Assembly (NCBI RefSeq): GCF_002335745.1
Contig: NZ_NIST01000001.1
Location: forward strand, 5,419,525 to 5,483,524
Direction of reading: 5' to 3'
DNA: 64,000 nt
From: Evansella halocellulosilytica
GTDB taxonomy: Bacteria > Bacillota > Bacilli > Bacillales > Salisediminibacteriaceae
Part shown: positions 1 through 8,248 of the stretch, piece by piece
Layout of the letters: every line of letters starts with the position of its first letter
Numbering within the stretch: position 1 is the stretch's first letter
Translations under genes and position numbers: made by a program
Notes under the pieces: generated by a model
Seen by the model: only the letters and a program-made list of their open reading frames with translations
What the model was told of the DNA's origin: nothing
The model's database searches: none

Positions 1-61
1 TGAATAGGAGAACAAACAATATTTTACTGCGAAAAGACATATTTTTTACGACGTTTTTCAT
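1..61 (-). CDS. Start of a membrane sensor protein, possibly a methyl-accepting chemotaxis protein (partial)
   Basis: Only the first 20 codons are inside the window. The ATG at 61 is preceded by an AAGGAG site (69-74) that overlaps the stop codon of the Med-like gene, so the two genes are translationally close. The visible residues start MKNVVKNMSFRSKILF and run into a hydrophobic stretch, as in the first membrane helix of chemotaxis receptors and some histidine kinases. The family call is an inference from this short N-terminus; only the presence of a start is well supported. Confidence 0.5.
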   Translation of the reverse strand, partial: MKNVVKNMSFRSKILFVLLF

Positions 62-73
62 AATTTTTCTCCT

Positions 74-1075
74 TTAAAACGATAGTTCACCACGCTGGTA
101 TTTGAGGAACTCAGACTCAAATGCCTCCTTTTCCTCATTTGAAAACATCGGACCAAGCGGAGCAATATCAAAGACACCGTGCCTTTGATCGAGTGTGACG
201 ACTCCAGGTGGAATTCCTTCATCACTAAAATAATCATGCATGATTGAAACATACGCATTTGAAATATCATTAAGGACACTCGTTAACACGACATTTTCCC
301 CCATATAAGATTGGTCATCGATAAATCCAATCACATACACATTATGATTTTTAGCATGCTCAATGACATCACGATTAAATGCGTTCCCTCTTGAAAAAAT
401 AACATCGACACCTTGTTCAATCATTTCCTCCATTAGCTGAACGGCTCTTTTTCCATCATCACGACTTTCTACAACACCGTAATAAAATTGAGCATCCGGC
501 TGGAAATGGATGATCCCTTGCTGAAAGTCCCGGTTCTCCTCTTCATAATGAATGGCATCTAATAGCCCGATTTTATTACTCTCTGATTTCATCGATGCAG
601 CTAATGCTGCAAAATATTCGATATTGCCTTTATCAAAAGTGTATACTGTTTGATTATCGTGGATAGCTGAACCGTGTAACGTTACAAAATGAACATCTTC
701 ATACGTTGGGGAAAGCTTTGCAAACACATCAGAAAACTCACGCCCTTGCCCAATAATAATTGTTGGATCGGCGGACATAGCTTCTAAAATAGCATCCTCC
801 TTTCGTTCATCCGTATCTAATTCACTATATAAAGTCGTTGAAATATTAAACTCTTCTTCGATTTTTAGTTGACCTTTATAAGCCATGCTGCCCCAGCTTT
901 GATCAACAATCTCATCAGAAGTAAGAATAACGACATGCGGTTGGTCCTCTTGAGCATCGATCACCGGTGGACCATGGAGGATTCCATTTGTCCTAAACAA
1001 AATCACTAGAATGATAACTGCAGCAATAATAATGGAAGAAAATAGGATAATATGAAATTGATTTGTTTGCTGCAT
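74..1075 (-). CDS. Membrane-anchored BMP-family protein, Med-like
   Basis: A 333-residue protein with a short cytoplasmic start, one membrane helix at about residues 8-27 and an extracellular basic membrane protein (BMP) domain from about 45 to 320. The DQSWGSMAYKG segment near residue 60 fits the BMP fold, which binds nucleosides in ABC importers. There is no lipobox cysteine, so the protein is held by the uncleaved helix, as in the Bacillus Med protein (about 317 aa), a positive regulator of competence. The ATG at 1075 follows AAAGGAGAG. In B. subtilis comZ follows med; here a different membrane protein starts 12 bases after the stop. A sensory binding-protein role for that partner is as likely as a Med role. 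Confidence 0.7.
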   Translation of the reverse strand: MQQTNQFHIILFSSIIIAAVIILVILFRTNGILHGPPVIDAQEDQPHVVILTSDEIVDQSWGSMAYKGQLKIEEEFNISTTLYSELDTDERKEDAILEAMSADPTIIIGQGREFSDVFAKLSPTYEDVHFVTLHGSAIHDNQTVYTFDKGNIEYFAALAASMKSESNKIGLLDAIHYEEENRDFQQGIIHFQPDAQFYYGVVESRDDGKRAVQLMEEMIEQGVDVIFSRGNAFNRDVIEHAKNHNVYVIGFIDDQSYMGENVVLTSVLNDISNAYVSIMHDYFSDEGIPPGVVTLDQRHGVFDIAPLGPMFSNEEKEAFESEFLKYQRGELSF

Positions 1076-1252
1076 AGATATCTCTCCTTTATCTTAACTA
1101 CCTTTTATTCTAGCGAAAAAACGAAGAAAGGTCTACAAAACATTAGATAATTCTACTTAATTCGACACGATTCTTCACATTTGAATACCTATTTATCATT
1201 CCTTAAAAACTAGACTATTCAAATATAAATAATCCTAAAAAATTTGACTTAT

Positions 1253-1366
1253 TAGTAAAGAGGTTCTCAGCAGGTGAATTATACAAGTCTTTCGTGCAAG
1301 TCTAAATGGCAAAAGCGCCTACCTTTATGTTATACGATCGAAGATAAGTTTGGTTTTGTACGAATG
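1253..1366. repeat. Dispersed repeat, copy 1 (related to 61892-62010)
   Basis: This stretch shares three blocks in the same order with 61892-62010: TAAAGAGGTTCTCAGCA followed by GT and AATTAT, then ACAAGTCT followed by AA, then GTTATACGATC. Spacing between blocks differs, so these look like diverged copies of an element of about 110 bp. No convincing gene lies in 1076-1572; the open frame at 1274-1480 runs through repeat sequence. The 1076-1252 part is AT-rich and should hold the promoter of the Med-like gene, but I see no clear site. Confidence 0.55.
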
Positions 1367-1368
1367 AA

Positions 1369-1572
1369 CAAAAGCGCAAGCGCCTTGCACACGAGCGACA
1401 CTCTTTACCTGCGACGAGTAATCGCAGGAGCAAGCACTGGAGGCCTGGCAAGAAGAAGTCCGATCTTAGACTTCAATTGACAGGGCGAAGTGACCTCGAG
1501 CGAGTAGGCGCTGAGCTAGACGTAACAACTATTTCGAGAACTTATCCACAAGATCTAAATCTATAGTTTCCT
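1369..1572. repeat. Composite dispersed repeat, short copy, cut by the IS4 element
   Basis: It begins with AAAAGCGCAAGCGCC and carries one CTGCGACGAGTAATCGCAGG hairpin unit (about 1409-1430). Two blocks then match the long copy at 27884-28967 almost base for base: the block from AGAAGAAGTCCGATCTTAG to GTGACCTCGAG (1451-1500, compare about 28696-28743) and the block from GCTGAGCTAGA to CTATAGTTTCCT (1510-1572, compare 28900-28961). The match is broken at 1572 by the insertion sequence and resumes after it at 3154-3166 (TAGTTTCCTAAACGA). Confidence 0.75.
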
Positions 1573-3153
1573 CACTAGCGTTGCATTAAAATTTTCTTAT
1601 AATGTCAACCATAAAACGGCTGGTTAAGCCATCCATAATATTCCTTTTTATGGTTATTCTGAATATTCAGTTTATAGTATTTTGGAGGTAAAGAGTCAAA
1701 AGGATAAGGGGGGCTTACGAAGGTAGTCCTTATCCACTTTTTACCAAATGTTTTTAGATGATAGGGTCATATGTTAAATCATTCAAATGTTCAATCTCTT
1801 CTTGTTCGAATTGTTTCACGGTTTCTTGAAAAACTTTCTCATGATCAAGCTTCTGTCTACCAGCTGTCGTTCGATCTGGTTTTCGAAATAGCTCCTTTAT
1901 GAATACGGAGAAGCTTCTCCACCAGTACTCACCTATGAATTCAATCATTTCTAGGAGAGTACCTTTAAACGACACGCTTTTCTTCATTAACAAAGTTAAG
2001 CAGAAAGTGATTATTGCTATAAAGATTTGGTTGTACACAGCATTTCTGCTCTTCCCATAACACTTTTTCAATACGAGGTGTTGCTTCATCCATTTGAAGA
2101 ACAATTCAATTTGCCATCTATTTCGATAAAGGTCACTAACTTCCTGTGCAATCATTTTTGCATCATTAATAATGATTTCAATAGGATTCCCTTGGCTATC
2201 TTTTGTTTCAATTAACCTGAGTGGGTACTTCATATTTCCTAGTTTGACCACAGCTTCACGATCAATATCAGAAGATGGATCAACGGGAAGCTCTTCAATC
2301 ACTTTAATGACTGTGTTGTCCTTTATTCGTGTACAAAATCGAATGTTCTTACTACAGTAGTAGTCAAATTTTGAGTAGCTAAAGTAACCTCGGTCAAAGA
2401 CGTGGAGTGCATCTTTTTCTATCACCATTAAGTTATCCAATTGCGTGAGATCTGCCGGTCTTGCAGAGGTGACAATGATCTCACCTGGAGCGGTTTCTCC
2501 ATCATAAAAAACCACACGAGAATGAATTTTTACGCCAGCTTTGGTTTCTCGGAAATCTGCCCATCGATATTGGCTGATTGTTAAAGAGAGGGTCGAAGAA
2601 TCAATGAGATGAATTTTTTTTAATAATTGATCTCCTTTTTTCTTCCCATATTCCTGGTGAATCTGTTGAACGAGATGGTGCATAACAGCCTGGAAGATTT
2701 CTGGTGGGAGGTCTGAAAGTTTTCTCGAAAGTTGTGATTTACTAATACTTTTTAACCCTAGTTCTCGTTGCAATCTTTTTTTATGCTTTACCTTGAAACT
2801 AATTTTTTTAAGGCTATCTATTTGAAGCAATTGGGCATAGATAAATACCTTTGTGAATGTGAGACAATCGAGCTTTTTCGTATATTTATCTAATTCCATT
2901 TGATCCACCATTGCCGAAAAAACTTTTTCATTAATCGGGTGGATGTATTCCTTTAAAACTGTTTTTATGGTATTCTTGTCCATGATTGAGCTCCTTATTA
3001 TTAGGATTTGGACAGGACTACCTATCTTCGTTGTCCACCTAATTATAAGGAGTTTTTTTGCATCCATAAAGACTTGAAATTGCCATAAATCCCATTTAAT
3101 TACATGGCGCTAATAACTTGACAAATTGAATTTTATTTTATGCAACGCTAGTG
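1573..3153 (-). mobile_element. IS4-family insertion sequence, complete, 1581 bp
   Basis: The ends are imperfect inverted repeats. The left end starts CACTAGCGTTGCAT at 1573, and the right end, read inward from 3153, starts with the same 14 bases. Similarity continues as AT-rich sequence ending in TGTCA for about 35 bases. TAGTTTCCT occurs at 1564-1572 and again at 3154-3162, a 9-bp target-site duplication. One full-length transposase gene lies inside. Intact ends, the exact duplication and the open gene suggest a recent insertion, into the end of a composite repeat. Confidence 0.9.
1754..2983 (-). CDS. IS4-family DDE transposase
   Basis: A 409-residue transposase. The start is the ATG at 2983 (MDKNTIKTV), which follows TAATAAGGAGCTCAATC; an upstream in-frame ATG at 3067 has no ribosome binding site and would lie near the element's end. 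DDE signature blocks are visible: HLIDSSTLS (first Asp), HVFDRGYFS (second Asp), and the IS4-type Y-x2-R-x3-E-x6-K block in YRNRWQIELFFKWMK (Glu). An N-terminal helical region of the type found in IS4 transposases precedes the catalytic core. The frame is intact and full length, so the gene is probably functional. Confidence 0.92.
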   Translation of the reverse strand: MDKNTIKTVLKEYIHPINEKVFSAMVDQMELDKYTKKLDCLTFTKVFIYAQLLQIDSLKKISFKVKHKKRLQRELGLKSISKSQLSRKLSDLPPEIFQAVMHHLVQQIHQEYGKKKGDQLLKKIHLIDSSTLSLTISQYRWADFRETKAGVKIHSRVVFYDGETAPGEIIVTSARPADLTQLDNLMVIEKDALHVFDRGYFSYSKFDYYCSKNIRFCTRIKDNTVIKVIEELPVDPSSDIDREAVVKLGNMKYPLRLIETKDSQGNPIEIIINDAKMIAQEVSDLYRNRWQIELFFKWMKQHLVLKKCYGKSRNAVYNQIFIAIITFCLTLLMKKSVSFKGTLLEMIEFIGEYWWRSFSVFIKELFRKPDRTTAGRQKLDHEKVFQETVKQFEQEEIEHLNDLTYDPII

Positions 3154-3170
3154 TAGTTTCCTAAACGATA

Positions 3171-3235
3171 AAAAAATGCCTGCACCTCCAACATAATGAA
3201 TAGTATCATTCCATTATGTAAGAGAATAGCAGGCA
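3171..3235 (-). terminator. Rho-independent terminator of the Spo0E-like gene
   Basis: TGCCTGC (3177-3183) pairs with GCAGGCA (3229-3235), and inside it ACATAATG (3191-3198) pairs with CATTATGT (3212-3219). Read on the minus strand the outer stem is followed by a run of at least six T (3171-3176). It lies 37 bases beyond the stop of the phosphatase gene. Confidence 0.75.
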
Positions 3236-3271
3236 CCCGTAAAAAATCATTCATTTATGCATTTCTACTTT

Positions 3272-3421
3272 TTATTTCGTAAGTGCTTGTCCTTGTTTCT
3301 GATACTGTATGATAAGTTCATCTAATTCTTGGCTGCACTTAATGACAAAATCAGACCCGACACCATAAGTTGACACCAATCTTTCTAGTTCCTCCTGTTT
3401 TTCTACAATTGCTTTTTCCAT
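3272..3421 (-). CDS. Spo0E-like aspartyl-phosphate phosphatase, 49 aa
   Basis: A 49-codon gene with an ATG at 3421 preceded by GTGGGGGATCACGTT. The protein carries the Spo0E family core CSQELDELI (residues 29-37). In this family the Ser-x-Glu-Leu-Asp segment sits on the second helix of a two-helix hairpin and takes part in dephosphorylating Spo0A~P. The size fits this family of small proteins (about 45-85 aa). Its likely role is to delay sporulation. It is a stand-alone unit with its own promoter (TATAAT box at 3454-3459) and terminator. Confidence 0.85.
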   Translation of the reverse strand: MEKAIVEKQEELERLVSTYGVGSDFVIKCSQELDELIIQYQKQGQALTK

Positions 3422-3453
3422 AACGTGATCCCCCACTTTTAGGAATTAGTGTC

Positions 3454-3459
3454 ATTATA
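3454..3459 (-). promoter_or_regulatory. Probable -10 box for the Spo0E-like gene
   Basis: On the minus strand TATAAT lies 32 bases upstream of the start codon, with TG two bases before it in ATGTAGTATAAT. A TGACAT hexamer 18 bases further upstream could be the -35 box. The surrounding 3422-3728 stretch holds no gene that I can see; it is AT-rich with another TTGACA and a TATAAT nearby. Confidence 0.5.
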
Positions 3460-3728
3460 CTACATTTTTTATTCTAAATGTCATTTTTAGTAAAAGAGCT
3501 CTAGAATTTGTCAAAAATAGTATAATGGACCACCCTATTATGTGGGATACTGCGATTTTTAGCGGTATTTCACTGAAACGAAACCCTCATTGATAGAACA
3601 CCATGACAATAAAAACACTCCATTTGTTATTTTTTAGAGCCCCTAAATCGATACAAAGGAGCGTTTTCTAATAAAATATATCCCTATTTATTTCCAAAAC
3701 AATAACATAAATCAGCCTTTATTTACTA

Positions 3729-3875
3729 ATGGATTTTGAAGTGGAGGTCCCTGAACATCATGGTTGCTCTATTGTAAATAAAGTCATGAAGCAGTTGGAT
3801 GAAAATCTTCTCTATCAGTGTAACGATGACGGTGGACAGCCCCTTCCTCATACTCATAAAAGGTTATTTTTTTAA
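3729..3875 (+). other. Short open frame, possible gene remnant (48 codons)
   Basis: The frame starts MDFEVEVPEHHG and ends at 3875, overlapping the stop of the convergent GNAT gene by a few bases. Its composition (Cys, His, Asp, Gly-rich second half: CNDDGGQPLPHTHK) looks more protein-like than random AT-rich sequence. There is no good ribosome binding site before the ATG, and the frame is closed by TAA at 3708-3710. I do not recognise it. It may be the tail of a lost gene or chance. Confidence 0.2.
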
Positions 3876-4690
3876 TGTCTCTTCTCAGATTCCCTTTTTG
3901 AAGCTTTTACAATATAATAATGGATACCTTTTGTATGTTGACCTTGAAGCATATCTACTACGACATACCCCTCATTAAACAGTTCAATAAAAGCATCACG
4001 CAGTGTATACCTCCACTTCAAAGCTACCTCAATATCGGTTTTCTTTATTTCCTGAATATTTGTAGGTACTGCAATTTTATAATACATTTGTTCAATTTGA
4101 TGTTTATTTTTCACAGGATAAATTATTGAATTTTTCACCTTACAATCTACTAAATGAATAGCACCTAGATCACTATAATCTTGTCTTTTAAGTGGTGCCG
4201 TTGTGAGGTCTAACTCGACTAAAAATCGATCCGTTGGCATACCATGATTTAAATGATCTTCCATATTCTCTCCATAATACGAAGGATAATAATGTTGAAC
4301 ATATCCTCCTAGCTTCGCTATATTTAAATAACCATTTCTCGCTTCTAATGGATCGTAGGTCCAAATAACTTTTTCATAACCGTATTTATAAGCCCACTCT
4401 TTCTGGTACAATTTTAAGCTCTTACCTATTCCTTGATTCCGATAAGCGGGATAAACTCCCATCATATGCGAGACGAGGACGTTTCTATTGTTTCTAAACC
4501 CCGGAAAACCGTAACAAAAACCAACTAAATTATTCTTATCATATGCACCAATGACATGACCTCCATTATTAACGGAAGCAATTAATTGATGAAGGGAGGT
4601 CACGCTATTCCATATTGTTTCCTGAAAAGCCACCACTTCTGAAATCCTCGATACATCGTCTATAAATTGAAAATCAATCTTCTGCTCCAT
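3872..4690 (-). CDS. GNAT-family N-acyltransferase (COG3375-type)
   Basis: A 272-residue protein. The ATG at 4690 (MEQKIDFQFID) follows GGAAGGCGGAGAAAG; a longer frame to 4759 lacks such a site. The GNAT fold is visible in the central part: HVIGAYDKNNLVGFCYGF (strands 2-3), then VSHMMGVYPAYRNQGIGKSLK, whose R/Q-x-x-G-x-G/A loop binds acyl-CoA. The large C-terminal region is typical of the COG3375 group. In Geobacillus kaustophilus a GNAT enzyme encoded beside N-succinylamino acid racemase succinylates D-amino acids. The racemase-like gene upstream in this cluster makes the same role plausible here. A terminator lies between this gene and the serine hydrolase, so it may be made partly by read-through. 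Confidence 0.7.
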   Translation of the reverse strand: MEQKIDFQFIDDVSRISEVVAFQETIWNSVTSLHQLIASVNNGGHVIGAYDKNNLVGFCYGFPGFRNNRNVLVSHMMGVYPAYRNQGIGKSLKLYQKEWAYKYGYEKVIWTYDPLEARNGYLNIAKLGGYVQHYYPSYYGENMEDHLNHGMPTDRFLVELDLTTAPLKRQDYSDLGAIHLVDCKVKNSIIYPVKNKHQIEQMYYKIAVPTNIQEIKKTDIEVALKWRYTLRDAFIELFNEGYVVVDMLQGQHTKGIHYYIVKASKRESEKRH

Positions 4691-4841
4691 CTTTCTCCGC
4701 CTTCCCAATTTATTTGTTAGATAATTACTTACTAGATATTCCTTTGAAGTAACAGACACAGTGAATTAATTGTTTGGCGATTAACAATAAAACAAAAGAC
4801 AATTAGCATAAAAGACACTTTATAAAGAATATTTCATATAT

Positions 4842-4905
4842 AAAAGAGTCCTAGCTATTAAATCTACTAAATAGCTAAGACAAATAAGTAACTAGGTTCT
4901 TTTTT
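4842..4905 (-). terminator. Terminator after the peptide-utilisation operon
   Basis: Two nested inverted repeats: TAGCTATT (4852-4859) with AATAGCTA (4870-4877), inside an imperfect outer pairing of AAGAGTCCTAG (4844-4854) with CTAGGTTCTT (4893-4902). On the minus strand the structure ends in CTCTTTTATAT. It lies between the serine hydrolase and the GNAT gene and is probably a partial terminator. Confidence 0.5.
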
Positions 4906-4931
4906 ATATAACTCTCTTTGTATAACTATAT

Positions 4932-6353
4932 CTATCTTTCTTTCGGAAATTGGCGATAATGATAAGCGACTCTCTCAACCTCTCCATTCTCATCACGAAT
5001 GAATCGAACGACTTCCTTTTGGTCATTTACATTAGCTAAGAATAAGTCTTCTCCAACGCCATGTAAATAGAATGAAACCTCTCTTGCTGTGCAATCAAGA
5101 TTACCATTTTTTACTTGAATCGTTAAATTCATCCCTTCATTTGATGTATATTTTCCTGCGTACTCTGCTAACTTTTCATTAGACATGGAGTACTTTTTGT
5201 AATGCAAATGTCCTGGTTCAGCATTTGGAGCTCTATCTTCAATTTGATTGATTGCTGCATTCATGATCGTCGTCGCCGGTACACCCGCTAAATTCGTTAA
5301 AATCATTCCTGAAAGGCCTCTTTCCGGAATAATACATAATTGAGAAGCAATTGCTTTCAAGTTGCCTCCATGTTCGACTAATGTGGCACCGTGGAAATCT
5401 GGTGTAATCATAAATCCATATCCGTAATACTTCCCAGGTACAACTTCGATATGTGGCGTGATCATTGCTTGAACACTTTCAGAAGAAAGAATCTGTTTTT
5501 CTCCAACTTTCCCGTTGTTTTTGAAAATCTCTGCGTATTTCAGCATGTCGTTGACTGTCGATTTTAAATACCCAGCTGGTCTCATTGCAGGAGAGTCCCA
5601 CCAAACAGGAGCTTCATATATTTCCTTTCCGTCCGCTGATTTTCTTGCTGCATAAAGAGATGTTACATCATGATAATGATCCAACTCCGTGACTAACGAA
5701 CAAGAATGAGTCATTCCCAATGGATCTAAAATATATTCTTTGACATATGTTTCGAAGCTCATACCAGTTACACGCTCCACAATTGCTCCTAATAAGGCAT
5801 AACAATCATTAGAATAACTGAATTCCGATCCTGGGTAACCTAACAATTCAAAATCGAGTTCACTAATAAACGCCATTAATTGCTCATACGTATCAATCGG
5901 CTCTCGATCAGGATTTTTTATTTTTAATCCCGGATAATCTTTAACAGAAGGATCTTTATCTAAACTTCTTTTATTTGCATACACCAATGACGGAAGAGGA
6001 GGAATTCCTGAAGTATGAGTCATAAAGTGATGAATCGTCATCATCTTTGTCAATTTTGAAGGAGTGGAAAATTCAGGTAAATACTTCACTACAGGGTCAT
6101 GGACATTTATTTTACCATCCTCTTGTAATTGCATGATTGCAACACATGTAAATGACTTTGTGACGGAAGCAATTCCAAAAACTGTATCCATTGTGACAGG
6201 TAGCTTATTATCAATGTCCCGATAGCCAAATCCTTTTTCGTAAATAATAGATCCATTTCGAGAAAAGCCAATTGCAACACCTGGAATCTGATGCTTATCA
6301 ACTAATTCATCCGCGTACTTTTCAAATACACTCATTTCAACTTGATTCTTCAT
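4932..6353 (-). CDS. Serine hydrolase of the beta-lactamase / D-aminopeptidase fold
   Basis: A 473-residue penicillin-recognising serine hydrolase. The three active-site motifs are present: S-x-x-K as SVTK (63-66, nucleophile Ser63), Y-x-N as YSN (180-182) and the third box as HGG (328-330). HGG in place of KTG is usual for class C-like esterases and D-aminopeptidases. The core covers about residues 5-370, followed by a C-terminal beta-rich domain (about 395-470) as in DAP- and LACTB-type enzymes. There is no signal peptide, so it acts in the cytoplasm, which argues against a role in wall synthesis or antibiotic defence. ATG at 6353 after GGGAGGA. Its position behind a peptide transporter suggests hydrolysis of imported peptides, perhaps at D-residues. 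Confidence 0.8.
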   Translation of the reverse strand: MKNQVEMSVFEKYADELVDKHQIPGVAIGFSRNGSIIYEKGFGYRDIDNKLPVTMDTVFGIASVTKSFTCVAIMQLQEDGKINVHDPVVKYLPEFSTPSKLTKMMTIHHFMTHTSGIPPLPSLVYANKRSLDKDPSVKDYPGLKIKNPDREPIDTYEQLMAFISELDFELLGYPGSEFSYSNDCYALLGAIVERVTGMSFETYVKEYILDPLGMTHSCSLVTELDHYHDVTSLYAARKSADGKEIYEAPVWWDSPAMRPAGYLKSTVNDMLKYAEIFKNNGKVGEKQILSSESVQAMITPHIEVVPGKYYGYGFMITPDFHGATLVEHGGNLKAIASQLCIIPERGLSGMILTNLAGVPATTIMNAAINQIEDRAPNAEPGHLHYKKYSMSNEKLAEYAGKYTSNEGMNLTIQVKNGNLDCTAREVSFYLHGVGEDLFLANVNDQKEVVRFIRDENGEVERVAYHYRQFPKER

Positions 6354-6371
6354 TTAAAGTCCTCCCTTTGG

Positions 6372-7226
6372 TTAATTTTCATTTCGATAATAGCTGTAGT
6401 AAAACTCATTCGTATGATTATATTGCTCTATGCGCGCTTCAACTTTTTCATTATCAATTGACATAACTCCGGTTATTAATGCGTTTAATATAGAGAATAT
6501 TGTCGGCATCCCTTTTAAACTCGTAGGCTTTGGTGTAATTGCTTTTATTGTTATATCTGCTATCAATCCAATTGGTGAAAGCTCATCGTCGGTAATACAT
6601 AAAATCTTCGCACCTTTTTCCTTTGCTGCTTTTGAAAATGAAATCGTTTGTTGTGAGTATCTTTGAAATGAAAGAGAAATAATTAAATCCTCGTCATTTA
6701 TATCAGTTAATAAATAATTCGCATCGTCAATGTCACCTTTAAACAAAACAGTCTTTCCCCTAATAATATTTAAACTGTAGGAGATCCATTGTGCTGGAGC
6801 ATGGGATGTCCTTAGACCAACTACAATAATTTTGTTCGCATTGACGATTTCGTTCACTGCTTCTTTAAAGCGTTTATCACCAAGTTCTTCAAATGTTTGT
6901 CGGATATGATAGACATCCTGATTCATTGTTTGATAAAATACACCATTATCGGACTTTATCCCTTCCGTTAATTCTTTCAGTGGATCATTTTCAGGCATGA
7001 GCAATGCTTTACGAATTTCTTCTTGAACCGCTGTATATCCTGAATACCCTAAACTATTGCAACAACGAATGACTGTTGTTTCACTAGTCTCTGTTAAATT
7101 GCCAATCTCCTTTGCTGGATACAAAGCAATTAATTTTGGGTTTTCTATAATAAAGTTGGCTATTTTTTGCAATCTTTTCGTTAAATTGTGATAATTGTTT
7201 TTAATTTGTAACTTAATTTTATCCAT
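6372..7226 (-). CDS. MurR/RpiR-family transcriptional regulator
   Basis: A 284-residue regulator. Residues 1-77 form the RpiR-type helix-turn-helix, with the recognition region around TSETTVIRCCNSLGYSGY. Residues about 125-265 form a SIS (sugar isomerase) effector domain: IIVVGLRTSHAPAQ is its phosphate-loop region and LIISLSFQRYSQQT its second ligand loop. Such regulators sense phosphosugars or amino sugars and act mostly as repressors. ATG at 7226 after ATTAAGGAG. It lies between the transporter ATPase and the hydrolase in the same direction, so it is part of the operon it probably controls. Candidate sites are the two GAAGTTTA boxes upstream of the first gene (15769-15812). Confidence 0.88.
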   Translation of the reverse strand: MDKIKLQIKNNYHNLTKRLQKIANFIIENPKLIALYPAKEIGNLTETSETTVIRCCNSLGYSGYTAVQEEIRKALLMPENDPLKELTEGIKSDNGVFYQTMNQDVYHIRQTFEELGDKRFKEAVNEIVNANKIIVVGLRTSHAPAQWISYSLNIIRGKTVLFKGDIDDANYLLTDINDEDLIISLSFQRYSQQTISFSKAAKEKGAKILCITDDELSPIGLIADITIKAITPKPTSLKGMPTIFSILNALITGVMSIDNEKVEARIEQYNHTNEFYYSYYRNEN

Positions 7227-7258
7227 TTATTTCTCCTTAATATGCTTGGTACTTGTGG

Positions 7259-8248
7259 CTAACTACGGTGTATATTTTCGTCATATAAGTGACATGAAAC
7301 AACATGACCCGAGCTTATTTCAATTTCCTTTGGTCTTTCCTTTTTACACACTTCCATACAGGCATGGCAGCGAGTATGAAATGCACAACCACTAGGAGGA
7401 TTTGACGGGTTCGGAACATCTCCAGATAATATAATTCTTTCCTTTTTTACAGATGGATTTGGTGCCGGAACTGCAGACATTAAAGCTTGAGTATAAGGAT
7501 GGGCTGGATTATTAAATAACTCATCATTTGAAGCGACTTCTACCATTCTCCCTAAATACATCACACCTATTTGATTGCTAATATGTTTAACAACACTTAA
7601 ATCATGTGCAATAAAGATATATGTGAGACTTAGTTGATCTTGTAAGTCATCGAATAAGTTAAGAATTTGCGCTTGGATAGAAACGTCTAATGCCGAAACC
7701 GACTCATCTGCAACAATGATTGATGGATTCACTGCAATTGCTCGTGCAATTCCAATGCGTTGGCGCTGACCGCCACTGAATTCATGTGGATACCGGTCAA
7801 CAAAACGTCTGTTTAAACCAACTTTTTCTAACAGTTCGCCAACCAATGCCTTCCTTTCCCTCGCGTTTTTTCCAATATGATGTGTCGATAGTGCTTCTTC
7901 AAGTATAGAACCAATTGTTAAACGAGGATTTAATGAAGCATAGGGATCTTGAAAGACGATTTGCATATCTTTTCGAATTTTTCTTAATTCTTTATTTGAA
8001 AGTGTCGTTACTTCTTTTCCTTTGAATTTCACTGATCCACTAGTTGGTTCAATTAAACGTAATATACTTCTGCCTGTTGTAGATTTTCCACAGCCACTTT
8101 CACCTACAATCCCTAGCGTTTCTCCATTTTGTAAAGAAAAGGAAACACCATCTACAGCTTTTATAAAGCCAGTATTTCTTTTTAAAATGCCAGTTTTAAT
8201 TGGAAAATGTGTTTTTAAATTCTCTACCTCAAGTAAAGGAGTATTCAT
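7259..8248 (-). CDS. Oligopeptide/dipeptide ABC transporter ATPase, DppF/OppF type
   Basis: A 329-residue ATPase. Walker A is GESGCGKST near residue 52, the ABC signature SGGQRQRIGIARA near 158, and Walker B IIVADES follows. The C-terminal oligopeptide-transporter extension holds the Cys cluster seen in GCAFHTRCHACMEVC. It energises peptide uptake together with the DppD partner, whose stop overlaps this start by 4 bases (ATGA). It is the last transporter gene, before the RpiR regulator. Confidence 0.93.
   Translation of the reverse strand: MNTPLLEVENLKTHFPIKTGILKRNTGFIKAVDGVSFSLQNGETLGIVGESGCGKSTTGRSILRLIEPTSGSVKFKGKEVTTLSNKELRKIRKDMQIVFQDPYASLNPRLTIGSILEEALSTHHIGKNARERKALVGELLEKVGLNRRFVDRYPHEFSGGQRQRIGIARAIAVNPSIIVADESVSALDVSIQAQILNLFDDLQDQLSLTYIFIAHDLSVVKHISNQIGVMYLGRMVEVASNDELFNNPAHPYTQALMSAVPAPNPSVKKERIILSGDVPNPSNPPSGCAFHTRCHACMEVCKKERPKEIEISSGHVVSCHLYDENIHRS

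Noticed and set aside
1274-1480. 68-codon open frame between the Med-like gene and the IS4 element
   Set aside because: It runs across two different repeat types and has no start signal.
4932-6353. Antibiotic-resistance beta-lactamase
   Set aside because: No signal peptide, HGG instead of KTG in the third box, extra C-terminal domain and location in a peptide-use operon point to a cytoplasmic peptidase or esterase.
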